A program made the translations under genes and the position numbers. Positions 33,606 to 41,500 of a stretch of DNA of 64,000 nucleotides are shown piece after piece. The stretch is from the NCBI RefSeq assembly GCF_900109645.1, contig NZ_FOBG01000006.1:1-64000 (forward strand). Direction: 5' to 3'. The notes beneath the pieces were generated by a model. That model was not told where the DNA came from. It made no database searches and saw only the letters and a program-made list of their open reading frames with translations. Numbering within the stretch: the stretch's first letter is position 1; every line of letters begins with the position of its first letter. The stretch comes from Duganella sp. CF402 (GTDB taxonomy: Bacteria; Pseudomonadota; Gammaproteobacteria; Burkholderiales; Burkholderiaceae_D).

Positions 33606-34607
33606 TTAGTCAGGGCGGATATGCTCGCGCAGCGCTTGCAGAATGTCGGCGATGGCGATGCCGTCCGCTTCCGCTTCGAAGTTGCGCAGCACGCGGTGCG
33701 CCAGCACCGGCAGCAGCATCGCGGCGATATCCTCGCGCGTGACGGCGAGACGGCCGTGCATCAAGGCGCGCGCCTTGGACGCCAGCACCAAGGCCTGGCC
33801 GGCACGCGGCCCCGCGCCCCAGCCGATGTGCTGCTTCACTGCCGGCACCGTGGTCAGTGCGGGACGCGTGGCGCGCACCAGGCGCGTCGCATAAGCGACG
33901 AGGTGATCGCCAATCTCGATATCGCGCACCAGCTGCTGCAAGCGCAGCAAGGTGGCAACGTCCATCACCGGCTCCGCATCCTTCAGGCCTGCGTGCGTGG
34001 TGGCGGACACCATTGCAATCTCTTCTTCCTCAGTCGGATACACCACATCGATGCGCAACAGGAAGCGGTCCAGCTGCGCCTCCGGCAGCGGATAGGTGCC
34101 CGCCTGCTCGATCGGATTCTGCGTCGCCAGCACGAAGAAAGGCTTGGGCAGCTTGTGCGTCTGGCCGGCAAACGTCACCGAACGCTCCTGCATCGCCTCC
34201 AGCAGCGCCGACTGCGTCTTCGGCGGCGCGCGGTTGATCTCATCCGCCAGCAGCACCTGCGTGAATACCGGCCCTTGCTGGAAGCGGAACTCGCGCTTGC
34301 GCGTCGCATGGTCCTCTTCCAGAATCTCGGTGCCAACGATATCGGACGGCATCAGGTCCGGCGTGAACTGCACGCGATGGAAGTCCAGCTCCGTCGCCTG
34401 CGACAGCGACTTCACCAGCAGCGTCTTGCCCAGTCCCGGCACGCCCTCCACCAGCGCGTGGCCGCCGGCCAGCAGGCAGATGATCAGCGAATCGATCACA
34501 TTCTCCTGACCGATAATCACGCGGCCCATGCTGGCCTTGAGCGCCTTCACCTTGGCGGTCAATTCGCCGATTTCCTTTTCGCTCCAGGCGATTGCACCAT
34601 CAGCCAT
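33606..34607 (-). CDS. MoxR-type AAA+ ATPase
   Basis: 333 residues. Walker A EGVPGLGKTLL, Walker B VLLADEINRAPPKTQSALLEAM, sensor 1 VLATQNPIEQAGTYPLPEAQLDRFL. These are textbook MoxR features. MoxR ATPases act as chaperones for VWA/DUF58 partners or membrane complexes. The ATG at 34607 begins MADGAIAWSEKEIGEL; the longer frame to 34703 overlaps the DUF4159 gene and is not used. Sits between DUF4159 (5 bp) and DUF58 (7 bp) genes. Confidence 0.94.
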   Translation of the reverse strand: MADGAIAWSEKEIGELTAKVKALKASMGRVIIGQENVIDSLIICLLAGGHALVEGVPGLGKTLLVKSLSQATELDFHRVQFTPDLMPSDIVGTEILEEDHATRKREFRFQQGPVFTQVLLADEINRAPPKTQSALLEAMQERSVTFAGQTHKLPKPFFVLATQNPIEQAGTYPLPEAQLDRFLLRIDVVYPTEEEEIAMVSATTHAGLKDAEPVMDVATLLRLQQLVRDIEIGDHLVAYATRLVRATRPALTTVPAVKQHIGWGAGPRAGQALVLASKARALMHGRLAVTREDIAAMLLPVLAHRVLRNFEAEADGIAIADILQALREHIRPD

Positions 34608-34612
34608 AATAA

Positions 34613-35236
34613 CTACGCTCCCAACGCATATTGAATGATATTGACCGCAAAGCGGGTATTGTCGACCGCGAGAAAACGCTTGTTGCGGAAGTCGTAGTCC
34701 CACTCGCAGCCGTAGTCCTTGTTGCTATACAAAAGCCGCACGCGCCCGCCCACCTCCACCGCCTTCAGGTAGTCGTGCACCAAGTCGTCGCCCCAGCCGT
34801 TCAGCTCCACCGAGGTATTCGGCGGCCCGTCCTCGAACTTGAAGAAGCTCGAATAGATCGGATGATTGTTCGGGATCTTGTGCAGCGCCTTCGGCCCGAA
34901 GATACGGGCAATTTCAGCCTCGAACGATTTCGCAAACAGCCCGTCGATATCGTGGTTGCAGTCGTCCACGAACAAAAAGCCGCCGCCCTTGATGTAGCGC
35001 TCGAGGTTCTTGCGCTCGGCCGCTGTGAACTGCACCAGCTTGTGGCCGGCGAAATAGCAGAACGGCGCTTCCAGCATCTTCGGATCGGACAGCGCGACGA
35101 TGCGCTCAACGGGATCAACCCGCAAGGTCGTGTACTCGACCAGCGAATTGAGCACGTTGCTGGGCATGCGGACATCCACATCCCAGTCGCCCGACTCGTA
35201 GGTCAGGCGGGTGAAATAGAAATCGTACGAAGCCAC
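34613..35236 (-). CDS. DUF4159 protein
   Basis: 207 residues. It has the DUF4159 pattern: YDFYFTRLTYESGDWDVD, GGGFLFVDDCNHDIDG, NNHPIYSSFF and a C-terminal WDYDFRNKRFLAVDNTRFAVNIIQYALG. The fold is thought to be GATase-like. In other proteobacteria this domain is often fused to a BatA-type membrane module; here it is a separate soluble protein between the TldE-like and MoxR genes. No signal peptide. Function unknown. Confidence 0.85.
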   Translation of the reverse strand: MASYDFYFTRLTYESGDWDVDVRMPSNVLNSLVEYTTLRVDPVERIVALSDPKMLEAPFCYFAGHKLVQFTAAERKNLERYIKGGGFLFVDDCNHDIDGLFAKSFEAEIARIFGPKALHKIPNNHPIYSSFFKFEDGPPNTSVELNGWGDDLVHDYLKAVEVGGRVRLLYSNKDYGCEWDYDFRNKRFLAVDNTRFAVNIIQYALGA

Positions 35237-35244
35237 TGCGTCCC

Positions 35245-36582
35245 TTACACCGCGTCCGACAGCGACGTAAAGTTAAAGTCGCGCACCTTCATCGGCGGAA
35301 TCATCATCTGGTAGCGCACTTCGTCGCCGCCGATCACCACCGGCTTGCCCAGTTCATCGATGTTGTTCAACATCGTCACCGGGCTTTCGTTGAAGCGGAA
35401 GTTTTTGACCGGATGCTTGATCTTGCCGTTCTCGATGTAGAAAGTACCGTCGCGCGTCAAACCGGTCAGCAGCAGCGACTGCGGATCAACCATGCGGATG
35501 TACCACGTGCGCGTGACGAGGATACCCTTCTTGGTTGACGCGATCAGTTCCTCGGTCGACTTGCCGCCGCCCGCCATGATCATATTGCCGTGCCGGCCGA
35601 TCGCGCGCTGGCCCTGTTTCTCGGCCCAGTAGCGCGTGTAGTCCAGCGAAGCGATCTTGCCGCCTTTGATCACGTCCTGGCGTTCGCGCGCCAGCATGGC
35701 CTGGTTATCCCACGGCAGCACCGGCACGTCCGGATTCCACGGGTCGGCCCAGATATTGACCTGCTCATCGAACAGCTTTTCGCCGAGGCGATTGCCGCCA
35801 CCTTTCTTGGCGAGGAAGCTGCGGCCTTCATCCGCTTGGCGCGCATCGAACGCGCCGAACATACGGCCGATGATTTCCGAGGTCGCCGCCGGCTCCAGGA
35901 TCACCGTATAGCGGCCCGGTTCCAGCGCCTTGGCCTCCACCGACTTCACCGCCTTTTCGATGGCGATCTCGGAAGCTTCGCGCGCGTCGAACTTGCGGGC
36001 GTCGTTGGCGGAGCGCGTCACCCAGCCGGAGCCGCGTCCATCCTCAGTGCGCGTGGTTACCGTGAAACCGAGATTGCTCAGGGTCTGATAGCCGAACACG
36101 CCGTTCGAATTGGCCACCGTTTCAAAACCGGTGGTGTCGCTGAAGAAGCCAGCCGCGATCAGGCCCTGCTTCTTCGCCGCATTGATGCTGATGGCTGCCA
36201 CTTCCGCGCGGTACTCGGGATCGATGGCGGCGGTCGCGTCGCTGAACGTCGCCGAGGCTTTATACGCCTGCTGCTTGATCGCCGGCTGGAACTCCGGGTT
36301 CTCCGGAGCGAGGCGCGCCACGTCTTCCGCACGGCGCACCACTTTTTCCAGCGACTTGTCGTCGAACTCATTGATCGACGCCGTGCCCTGCTTTTTACCG
36401 AAGGCCACGCTCACGGTCAGCTCAGTGTTTTCGAGCAGGCCGGCGGTCGACACCGCGTTGCGCGCGTAACGGATATTGCCCCGGCGGTTGCCGCTGATCT
36501 GCACACGGCATTCGTCGGCGCGCGACAGCGACATGACCTTGTCGCAGATACGCTTTGCTTCTTCCTGCGTCAGCATCTTCAT
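35245..36582 (-). CDS. TldE/PmbA-like peptidase partner, second copy
   Basis: 445 residues of the TldD/PmbA (U62) family, the type without the HExxxH zinc motif. TldE-like proteins pair with TldD to form a heterodimeric protease. Recognisable: RYARNAVSTAGL, SVAFGKKQGTASINEFDD, GRYTVILEPAATSEI, GGGKSTEELIASTKKGILVTR, and the C terminus MKVRDFNFTSLSDAV. No signal peptide is seen, although its TldD partner carries one. Three bp behind the TldD copy; same length as the first TldE copy, indicating tandem duplication of the pair. Confidence 0.88.
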   Translation of the reverse strand: MKMLTQEEAKRICDKVMSLSRADECRVQISGNRRGNIRYARNAVSTAGLLENTELTVSVAFGKKQGTASINEFDDKSLEKVVRRAEDVARLAPENPEFQPAIKQQAYKASATFSDATAAIDPEYRAEVAAISINAAKKQGLIAAGFFSDTTGFETVANSNGVFGYQTLSNLGFTVTTRTEDGRGSGWVTRSANDARKFDAREASEIAIEKAVKSVEAKALEPGRYTVILEPAATSEIIGRMFGAFDARQADEGRSFLAKKGGGNRLGEKLFDEQVNIWADPWNPDVPVLPWDNQAMLARERQDVIKGGKIASLDYTRYWAEKQGQRAIGRHGNMIMAGGGKSTEELIASTKKGILVTRTWYIRMVDPQSLLLTGLTRDGTFYIENGKIKHPVKNFRFNESPVTMLNNIDELGKPVVIGGDEVRYQMMIPPMKVRDFNFTSLSDAV

Positions 36583-36585
36583 GGT

Positions 36586-38223
36586 TTATCCAATCTTGCG
36601 GGCAGTGTTGATCACGTTGATGCCATTGAAGCGCGTAGTCGGCGAACCATGCGATACGGCGCTGACCTGGCTAGGCTGTCCTTTGCCGTCGAAGAAGGAA
36701 CCACCCAGGCGCCAGTCGCGTTCATCGCACAGCGCCGAACAGGCATTCCAGAACTCCTGCGTGTTCGACTGATAGGCCACGTCTTCCAATTGGTTGACGA
36801 TCTTGCCGTTCTTGATTTCGAAGTACAGCTGGCCGCCGAACTGGAAGTTGTAGCGCTGCTGGTCGATCGAGTACGAACCGCGACCGAGGATGTAGATACC
36901 CTTCTTGATATCCTTGACCATCTCGTCCGGCGTCAGCTTCTTCTTGCCCGCTTCCAGCGACACGTTAGGCATGCGCTGGAACTGCACGCTGCTCCAGCTG
37001 TCCGCATACGAGCAACCGTGCGATTCTTTTTCGCCGATCATCGCGGCCTGGTCGCGCGTGGCCTGGTAGTTCACCAGGATACCGTTGCGGATCAGGTCCC
37101 AGCGCTTGGCGGCCACGCCTTCGTCGTCGTAGGCCACGAGGCCCAGCGAGGCCGGCGTGGTCTTGTCAGCGACGATGTTGACCAGGTCCGAACCGTACTT
37201 GAAGCTCTTGGTCTTCCACTTGTCCAGCGTAGCGAAACTGGTGCCGGCGTAATTGGCCTCGTAGCCCAGCACACGATCCAGCTCGGTGGCGTGGCCGACC
37301 GATTCATGAATGGTCAGGAACAGGTGTTCCGGCGACAGCACCAGATCGTACTTGCCCGGTTCGACCGTCTTCGCGGTCAGCTTCTCTTTCGCCTGGCGGC
37401 CCGCAGCGCGTGCGTCTTCGATCAGATCGTAAGCGCCCTTGTACAGCGTGGTGACGCCGCCTGCGGCCTGCACGCGGTTCTGCGGTTTGCAGTCGAAGAA
37501 TTCATAGCCCATGCTGGCCGGCGACGACAGGCCGTCGCGCGTGCGGAACTTGCCGCTGGCCTTGTCCACCGCCGTGGCGGTGAACGGCGACCACAGACGA
37601 TGGATATCCTGATCGATGTACGAACCATCGGTGGAGGCGAAATACTTCTGCTGGTTCACCTGGAACAGCATGGAGCGCATGAAGTTCGCGCCCGCTTCCA
37701 TGCCGGCCTTGTTGGCGGCGAGGAGCATCTCCGCCTTCTCGGCGATCGGCACGGTGCGCCAATCCTTCTTGAACGGCGTGGCCCACGCCACCTCGCCCAC
37801 GCCTTTGACCGGCGCCAGCACCACCGGCTCGGATTGCAGCGTGGCGTTGGCCTTGGCGATGGCAACCGCTTGGCGCGCGGCGTCGGCCACCGCGTCCAGC
37901 GTCATGACGTTGGTGGCGCAGAAACCGTAAGCGCCGTTGGCGATCACGCGCACACCGATGCCGGAGGACTCGGTGTTGACGATGTTCTCTACGTTCAGAT
38001 CGCGCGTGACGATGAACTGATTCAGATACCGGCCGATGCGCACGTCGCAATACGTGGCACCGGCCTTGGTCGCCGCATTCATGGCGGCGTCGGCCAGCGA
38101 CTTTTTAAATTGCACAGCCATCGGGTTGAGTAGCTCTTCCGCCGCGATGGCATTGCCGAAGACCGGCACCAGCAAGGCGCTGCCAGCGGCAGCGCCAATT
38201 TTCAGGAATGAACGGCGTTCCAT
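36586..38223 (-). CDS. TldD-like metallopeptidase with Tat signal, second copy
   Basis: 545 residues. N terminus MERRSFLKIGAAAGSALLVP with the twin-arginine motif RRSFLK and an Ala-rich end near residue 28, so export in folded form is predicted. Zinc motif HESVGH at 306-311 (HExxxH of TldD). At the C terminus GKGQPSQVSAVSHGSPTTRF is typical, but the residue where TldD proteins normally have a metal-ligand Cys before GKGQP is Asp (FFDGKGQP). E. coli TldD is cytoplasmic and processes microcin and antitoxin peptides; an exported version suggests a periplasmic peptide substrate. Two bp behind the first TldE copy. Confidence 0.88.
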   Translation of the reverse strand: MERRSFLKIGAAAGSALLVPVFGNAIAAEELLNPMAVQFKKSLADAAMNAATKAGATYCDVRIGRYLNQFIVTRDLNVENIVNTESSGIGVRVIANGAYGFCATNVMTLDAVADAARQAVAIAKANATLQSEPVVLAPVKGVGEVAWATPFKKDWRTVPIAEKAEMLLAANKAGMEAGANFMRSMLFQVNQQKYFASTDGSYIDQDIHRLWSPFTATAVDKASGKFRTRDGLSSPASMGYEFFDCKPQNRVQAAGGVTTLYKGAYDLIEDARAAGRQAKEKLTAKTVEPGKYDLVLSPEHLFLTIHESVGHATELDRVLGYEANYAGTSFATLDKWKTKSFKYGSDLVNIVADKTTPASLGLVAYDDEGVAAKRWDLIRNGILVNYQATRDQAAMIGEKESHGCSYADSWSSVQFQRMPNVSLEAGKKKLTPDEMVKDIKKGIYILGRGSYSIDQQRYNFQFGGQLYFEIKNGKIVNQLEDVAYQSNTQEFWNACSALCDERDWRLGGSFFDGKGQPSQVSAVSHGSPTTRFNGINVINTARKIG

Positions 38224-38225
38224 GA

Positions 38226-39563
38226 TTACACCGCGTCCGACAGGGAGGTGAAGTTGAAGTCGCGGACCTTCATGGCAGGGACCAGCAACTGGAACTGCGA
38301 CTCATCGCCCGACAGGATTTCCGGCCGGCCGATTTCGTCGATGTTGTTCAGCATCGTCACCGGGCTTTCGTTGAAGCGGAAGTTCTTAACCGGGTGCTTG
38401 ATCTTGCCGTTCTCGATGTAGAACGTGCCATCGCGGGTCAGGCCGGTCAGCAGCACCGACTGTGGATCCACCATGCGGATATACCAGGTACGGGTGACCA
38501 GGATGCCCTTCTTGGTGTTGGCGATCAGCTCTTCGGTCGACTTGTTGGTGCCGGCCATGATGATATTGCCCGGCGTGCCGGTGGCGCGCTGGCCCATCTT
38601 CTTGCCCCAGTATGGCGAGTAGCCGAGCGAGGCGATCTTGCCGTTCTTGATGATGTCCTGGCGTTCGCGCGCCAGCATGGTGCGGGTGTCGAACGGCAGC
38701 ACGGCGACGTCCTTGTCCCACGGGTCGGTCCAGACGTTGACCTGTTCATCGAACAGCTTCTCGCCCATGCGGTTGCCGCCGCCCTTCTTAGCCAGGAAGC
38801 TGCGGCCTTCATCGGCCGAACGCGCGTCGAAGGCGTTGAACATGTAAGCCAGCACGTCGGAGGTGGCGGCCGGCTCCAGGATCACGGTGTAGCGGCCCGG
38901 CTCCAGCGCTTTCGCATCGACCGAACGCAGTGCTTTTTCGATGGCGATATCCGATGCGGCGCGCGCGTCGAACTTGGAAGCATCGCCCACGCTGCGCTTG
39001 ACCCAGCCCGAACCACGGCCATCTTCGGTGCGCACGGTCAGCGTGAAGTCCAGGCCCGTGTCCTGCTGGTAGCCGAACACGCCGTTGGAGTTGGCGATCG
39101 AAGTGAACGAGGTGCCGTCGGTGAAGAAGCCTGCTGCCACCAGCTTGTTCTTCTTGCTGTTCTCGATGCTGTAGGCCGCCACTTGCGCACGGAATTCAGG
39201 ATCGATATCGGCGGTCTTCTGGAAGAAGGTCTCGGTGGCCTTGTATTCTTGCTTGGTCGGCGTCGGCATGAACTCCGGATTTTCCGGCGCCAGGCGCGCC
39301 AGCTCTTCGGCGCGGCGCACGGCTTTTTCCAGCGACTTGTCGTCGAATTCATTGATGGAAGCGGTGCCCTGCTTCTTACCGAAAGCAACGGAGACGACCA
39401 GCTGGGTATCTTCAATCAAACCTGCGGTCGATACGGCGTTGCGCGCGTAGCGGATATTGCCCTTGCGCGAACCGTTGATCGACACTTCGCATTGATCGGC
39501 TTTGGTCAGCTTCAGCACTTTGTCGCTGATACGCTTGGTCTCTTCTTGACTCAGGAATTTCAT
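38226..39563 (-). CDS. TldE/PmbA-like peptidase partner, first copy
   Basis: 445 residues, same family and length as the gene at 35245, with long nearly identical stretches (AFGKKQGTASINEFDDKSLEK, GILVTRTWYIRMVDPQS). It lacks HExxxH and a signal peptide. Starts MKFLSQEETKRISDKVLKL, with a GAGA-type site upstream. 18 bp behind the first TldD gene. It presumably forms the heterodimer with that TldD; because Tat exports folded complexes, it could be carried along by the partner's signal. Confidence 0.88.
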   Translation of the reverse strand: MKFLSQEETKRISDKVLKLTKADQCEVSINGSRKGNIRYARNAVSTAGLIEDTQLVVSVAFGKKQGTASINEFDDKSLEKAVRRAEELARLAPENPEFMPTPTKQEYKATETFFQKTADIDPEFRAQVAAYSIENSKKNKLVAAGFFTDGTSFTSIANSNGVFGYQQDTGLDFTLTVRTEDGRGSGWVKRSVGDASKFDARAASDIAIEKALRSVDAKALEPGRYTVILEPAATSDVLAYMFNAFDARSADEGRSFLAKKGGGNRMGEKLFDEQVNVWTDPWDKDVAVLPFDTRTMLARERQDIIKNGKIASLGYSPYWGKKMGQRATGTPGNIIMAGTNKSTEELIANTKKGILVTRTWYIRMVDPQSVLLTGLTRDGTFYIENGKIKHPVKNFRFNESPVTMLNNIDEIGRPEILSGDESQFQLLVPAMKVRDFNFTSLSDAV

Positions 39564-39581
39564 CTTATCTCTCTCCGGGAC

Positions 39582-41219
39582 TTAGCCGATTTTGCGGGCG
39601 GTGTTGATAACGTTGATGCCGTTGAAGCGCGTGGTCGATGCGCCGTGCGACACGATGGACACTTGCGGCGGCTGGCCTTTGCCGTCGAAGAAGGAACCGC
39701 CCATGCGCCAATCGCGCTCGTCGCAGACCGCCACGCAGGCGTTCCAGAATTCCTGGGTATTCGACTGGTAAGCCACGTCTTCCAGTTGCTGGCCGATCTT
39801 GCCGTTCTTGATTTCGTAGAACAGTTGGCCGCCGAACTGGAAGTTGTAGCGCTGCTGGTCGATCGAGAACGAACCGTCGCCAACGATGTAGATGCCTTTC
39901 TTGACGTCCTTGATCATCTCGTCCGGCGTCAGCTTCTTCTTGCCGGCCTTGAGCGAGACGTTAGGCATGCGCTGGAACTGCACGTTGGCCCAGTTGTCCG
40001 CATACGAGCAGCCGTGCGATTCTTTTTCGCCGATGATGTGGGCCTGGTCGCGGGTGGCCTGGTAGTTGACCAGGATGCCGTCCTTGATGATGTCCCAGTT
40101 CTTGCACTTGACGCCTTCGTCGTCGTAGCCGACCGCGCCCAGCGAGCCCGGGGTGGTTTTGTCGGCGACGATGTTGACGTGCTCCGAACCGTACTTGAAG
40201 GTCTTCGACTGCCACTTGTCCAGCGTGGCGAAGCTGGTGCCGGCGTAATTGGCCTCGTAGCCCAGCACGCGATCGAGCTCGGTCGGGTGGCCCACCGATT
40301 CGTGGATGGTCAGCCACAGGTGTTCCGGCGTCAGCACCAGATCGTACTTGCCCGGTTCGACCGACTTGGCGCTCAGCTTGGCCTTGGCCTGCTTGCCGGC
40401 CAGGCGCGCGTCTTCGATCAGGTCATACGATTTGGTGTACAGCGTGGTGACGCCGCCCGCCGCCTGCAGCTTGTGCTCAGGGCGCGCGTCCAGATATTCA
40501 TAGCCCATGCCGACCGGCGCCGACAGGCCCTGGCGGGTGCGGAATTTGTTTTCCTTCTTGTCGACGGCGGTGGCGAAGAACGGCATCCACAGGCGATGGA
40601 TGTCCTGGTCGATGTAGGAACCGTCGGTGGAAGCGAAGTACTTCTGCTGGTTGACCTGGAACAGCAAGGATTGCATGAAGCTCGCGCCGCCATCCATGCC
40701 GGCCTTGTTGGCGGCGATCAGCAGGTCGGCCTTCTCCTTGATGGCGACGGTGCGCCAGTCCTTGACGATAGGCGTGGCCCACGACACTTCGCCCACGCCT
40801 TTGACTGGCGCCAGGATCACGGGTTCGGTTTGCAGCTTGGCGTTGGCCTTGGCGATGGCGACCGCCTGGCGCGCGGCAGCGGCCACGCCGTCCGGCGTCA
40901 TGTCGTTGGTGGCGGCAAAGCCGTAGGCGCCGCCGGCGATCACGCGCACGCCGACGCCGGCCGACTCGGTGTTGACCACGTTCTCGACGTTGAGGTCGCG
41001 CGTGGTGAGGAACTGATTCAGGTAGCGGCCGATGCGCACGTCGCAGTACGATGCACCGGCTTGGGTCGCAGCGCCCATCGCCGTATCGGCCAGGGCCTTC
41101 TTGAATTTCACATCCACTGGCTTGAGCAGTTCTTCCGCCGCGATGGCGCGGCCGAACGAGGGCAGCAGCATCGTGCCCAAAGCCAGACTACTGATATTGA
41201 GGAATGCACGTCGTTCCAT
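39582..41219 (-). CDS. TldD-like metallopeptidase with Tat signal, first copy
   Basis: 545 residues, first gene of the sigma-54 operon. N terminus MERRAFLNISSLALGTMLLP carries RRAFLN (Tat-like; the lysine usually found is Asn), with likely cleavage after AIA near residue 27. Zinc motif HESVGH, and GGSFFDGKGQPPQVS with Asp at the usual Cys position, exactly as in the second copy. The ATG at 41219 has GGAGAGAA upstream, about 88 nt behind the predicted transcription start. Role in the cell unknown; periplasmic peptide processing is the main hypothesis. Confidence 0.89.
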   Translation of the reverse strand: MERRAFLNISSLALGTMLLPSFGRAIAAEELLKPVDVKFKKALADTAMGAATQAGASYCDVRIGRYLNQFLTTRDLNVENVVNTESAGVGVRVIAGGAYGFAATNDMTPDGVAAAARQAVAIAKANAKLQTEPVILAPVKGVGEVSWATPIVKDWRTVAIKEKADLLIAANKAGMDGGASFMQSLLFQVNQQKYFASTDGSYIDQDIHRLWMPFFATAVDKKENKFRTRQGLSAPVGMGYEYLDARPEHKLQAAGGVTTLYTKSYDLIEDARLAGKQAKAKLSAKSVEPGKYDLVLTPEHLWLTIHESVGHPTELDRVLGYEANYAGTSFATLDKWQSKTFKYGSEHVNIVADKTTPGSLGAVGYDDEGVKCKNWDIIKDGILVNYQATRDQAHIIGEKESHGCSYADNWANVQFQRMPNVSLKAGKKKLTPDEMIKDVKKGIYIVGDGSFSIDQQRYNFQFGGQLFYEIKNGKIGQQLEDVAYQSNTQEFWNACVAVCDERDWRMGGSFFDGKGQPPQVSIVSHGASTTRFNGINVINTARKIG

Positions 41220-41317
41220 GTTCTCTCCAACGTTGTTGTGGGCCAGCCGCCCATAAGCTTCTTTTTATACTGTTACTTTACGTTACATCAGAATATCTGT
41301 TGCCACTCCGAGTGGAT

Positions 41318-41333
41318 TGCAAAATGTATGCCA
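41318..41333 (-). promoter_or_regulatory. Sigma-54 promoter of the TldD/TldE-MoxR operon
   Basis: Minus-strand reading TGGCATACATTTTGCA fits TGGCACG-N4-TTGCA with GG and GC exactly 10 bp apart. Transcription would start near 41307, 88 nt before the first TldD gene. The ten following genes (41219 to 27843) are separated by at most 18 bp or overlap, so this could drive a 13.4-kb mRNA. Confidence 0.85.
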
Positions 41334-41366
41334 ACTATCAATGTTGCGCAAGTGGCTCGTTGCAGT

Positions 41367-41414
41367 GTCCGAACTGTCCGTTTCAGTGTCCGCCGGGTGT
41401 CCGCCCGGCGTCCG
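41367..41414 (-). promoter_or_regulatory. CGGAC repeat array (putative enhancer of the TldD operon)
   Basis: Five CGGAC half-sites read on the minus strand (GTCCG on plus at 41367, 41376, 41388, 41399, 41410), spacing 9, 12, 11 and 11 bp. The nearest copy lies about 35 bp above the -24 element, practically the same distance as in the exporter operon (37 bp). Flanks are mostly CGGACAC or CGGACAG. Confidence 0.75.
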
Positions 41415-41437
41415 CGCACTATGGAGTTTCATTTTGC

Positions 41438-41466
41438 TTGACCTGCTGACAAGCTTGACCGATGAT
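41438..41466 (+). promoter_or_regulatory. Candidate sigma-70 promoter of the exported methyltransferase-fold gene
   Basis: TTGACC (41438-41443), 17-bp spacer, GATGAT (41461-41466). The -35 box is good, the -10 box moderate (4 of 6). Transcription would start near 41473, 28 nt ahead of the ATG at 41501. It lies directly beside the CGGAC array, so the divergent operons could influence each other. Confidence 0.35.
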
Positions 41467-41500
41467 CGTCGCGCCCATCCAACAAAACAGGAGACTGTGC

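Noticed and set aside
41421..41437. Possible plus-strand sigma-54 promoter (TGGAGTTTCATTTTGC) for the exported methyltransferase-fold gene
   Set aside because: GG and GC are 11 bp apart, not the required 10, and the -24 region is poor. A sigma-70-like element just downstream fits better.
38394..41441. 1015-codon plus-strand frame opposite the TldD/TldE genes
   Set aside because: Antisense shadow of four conserved coding parts; no domains seen and no ribosome binding site.
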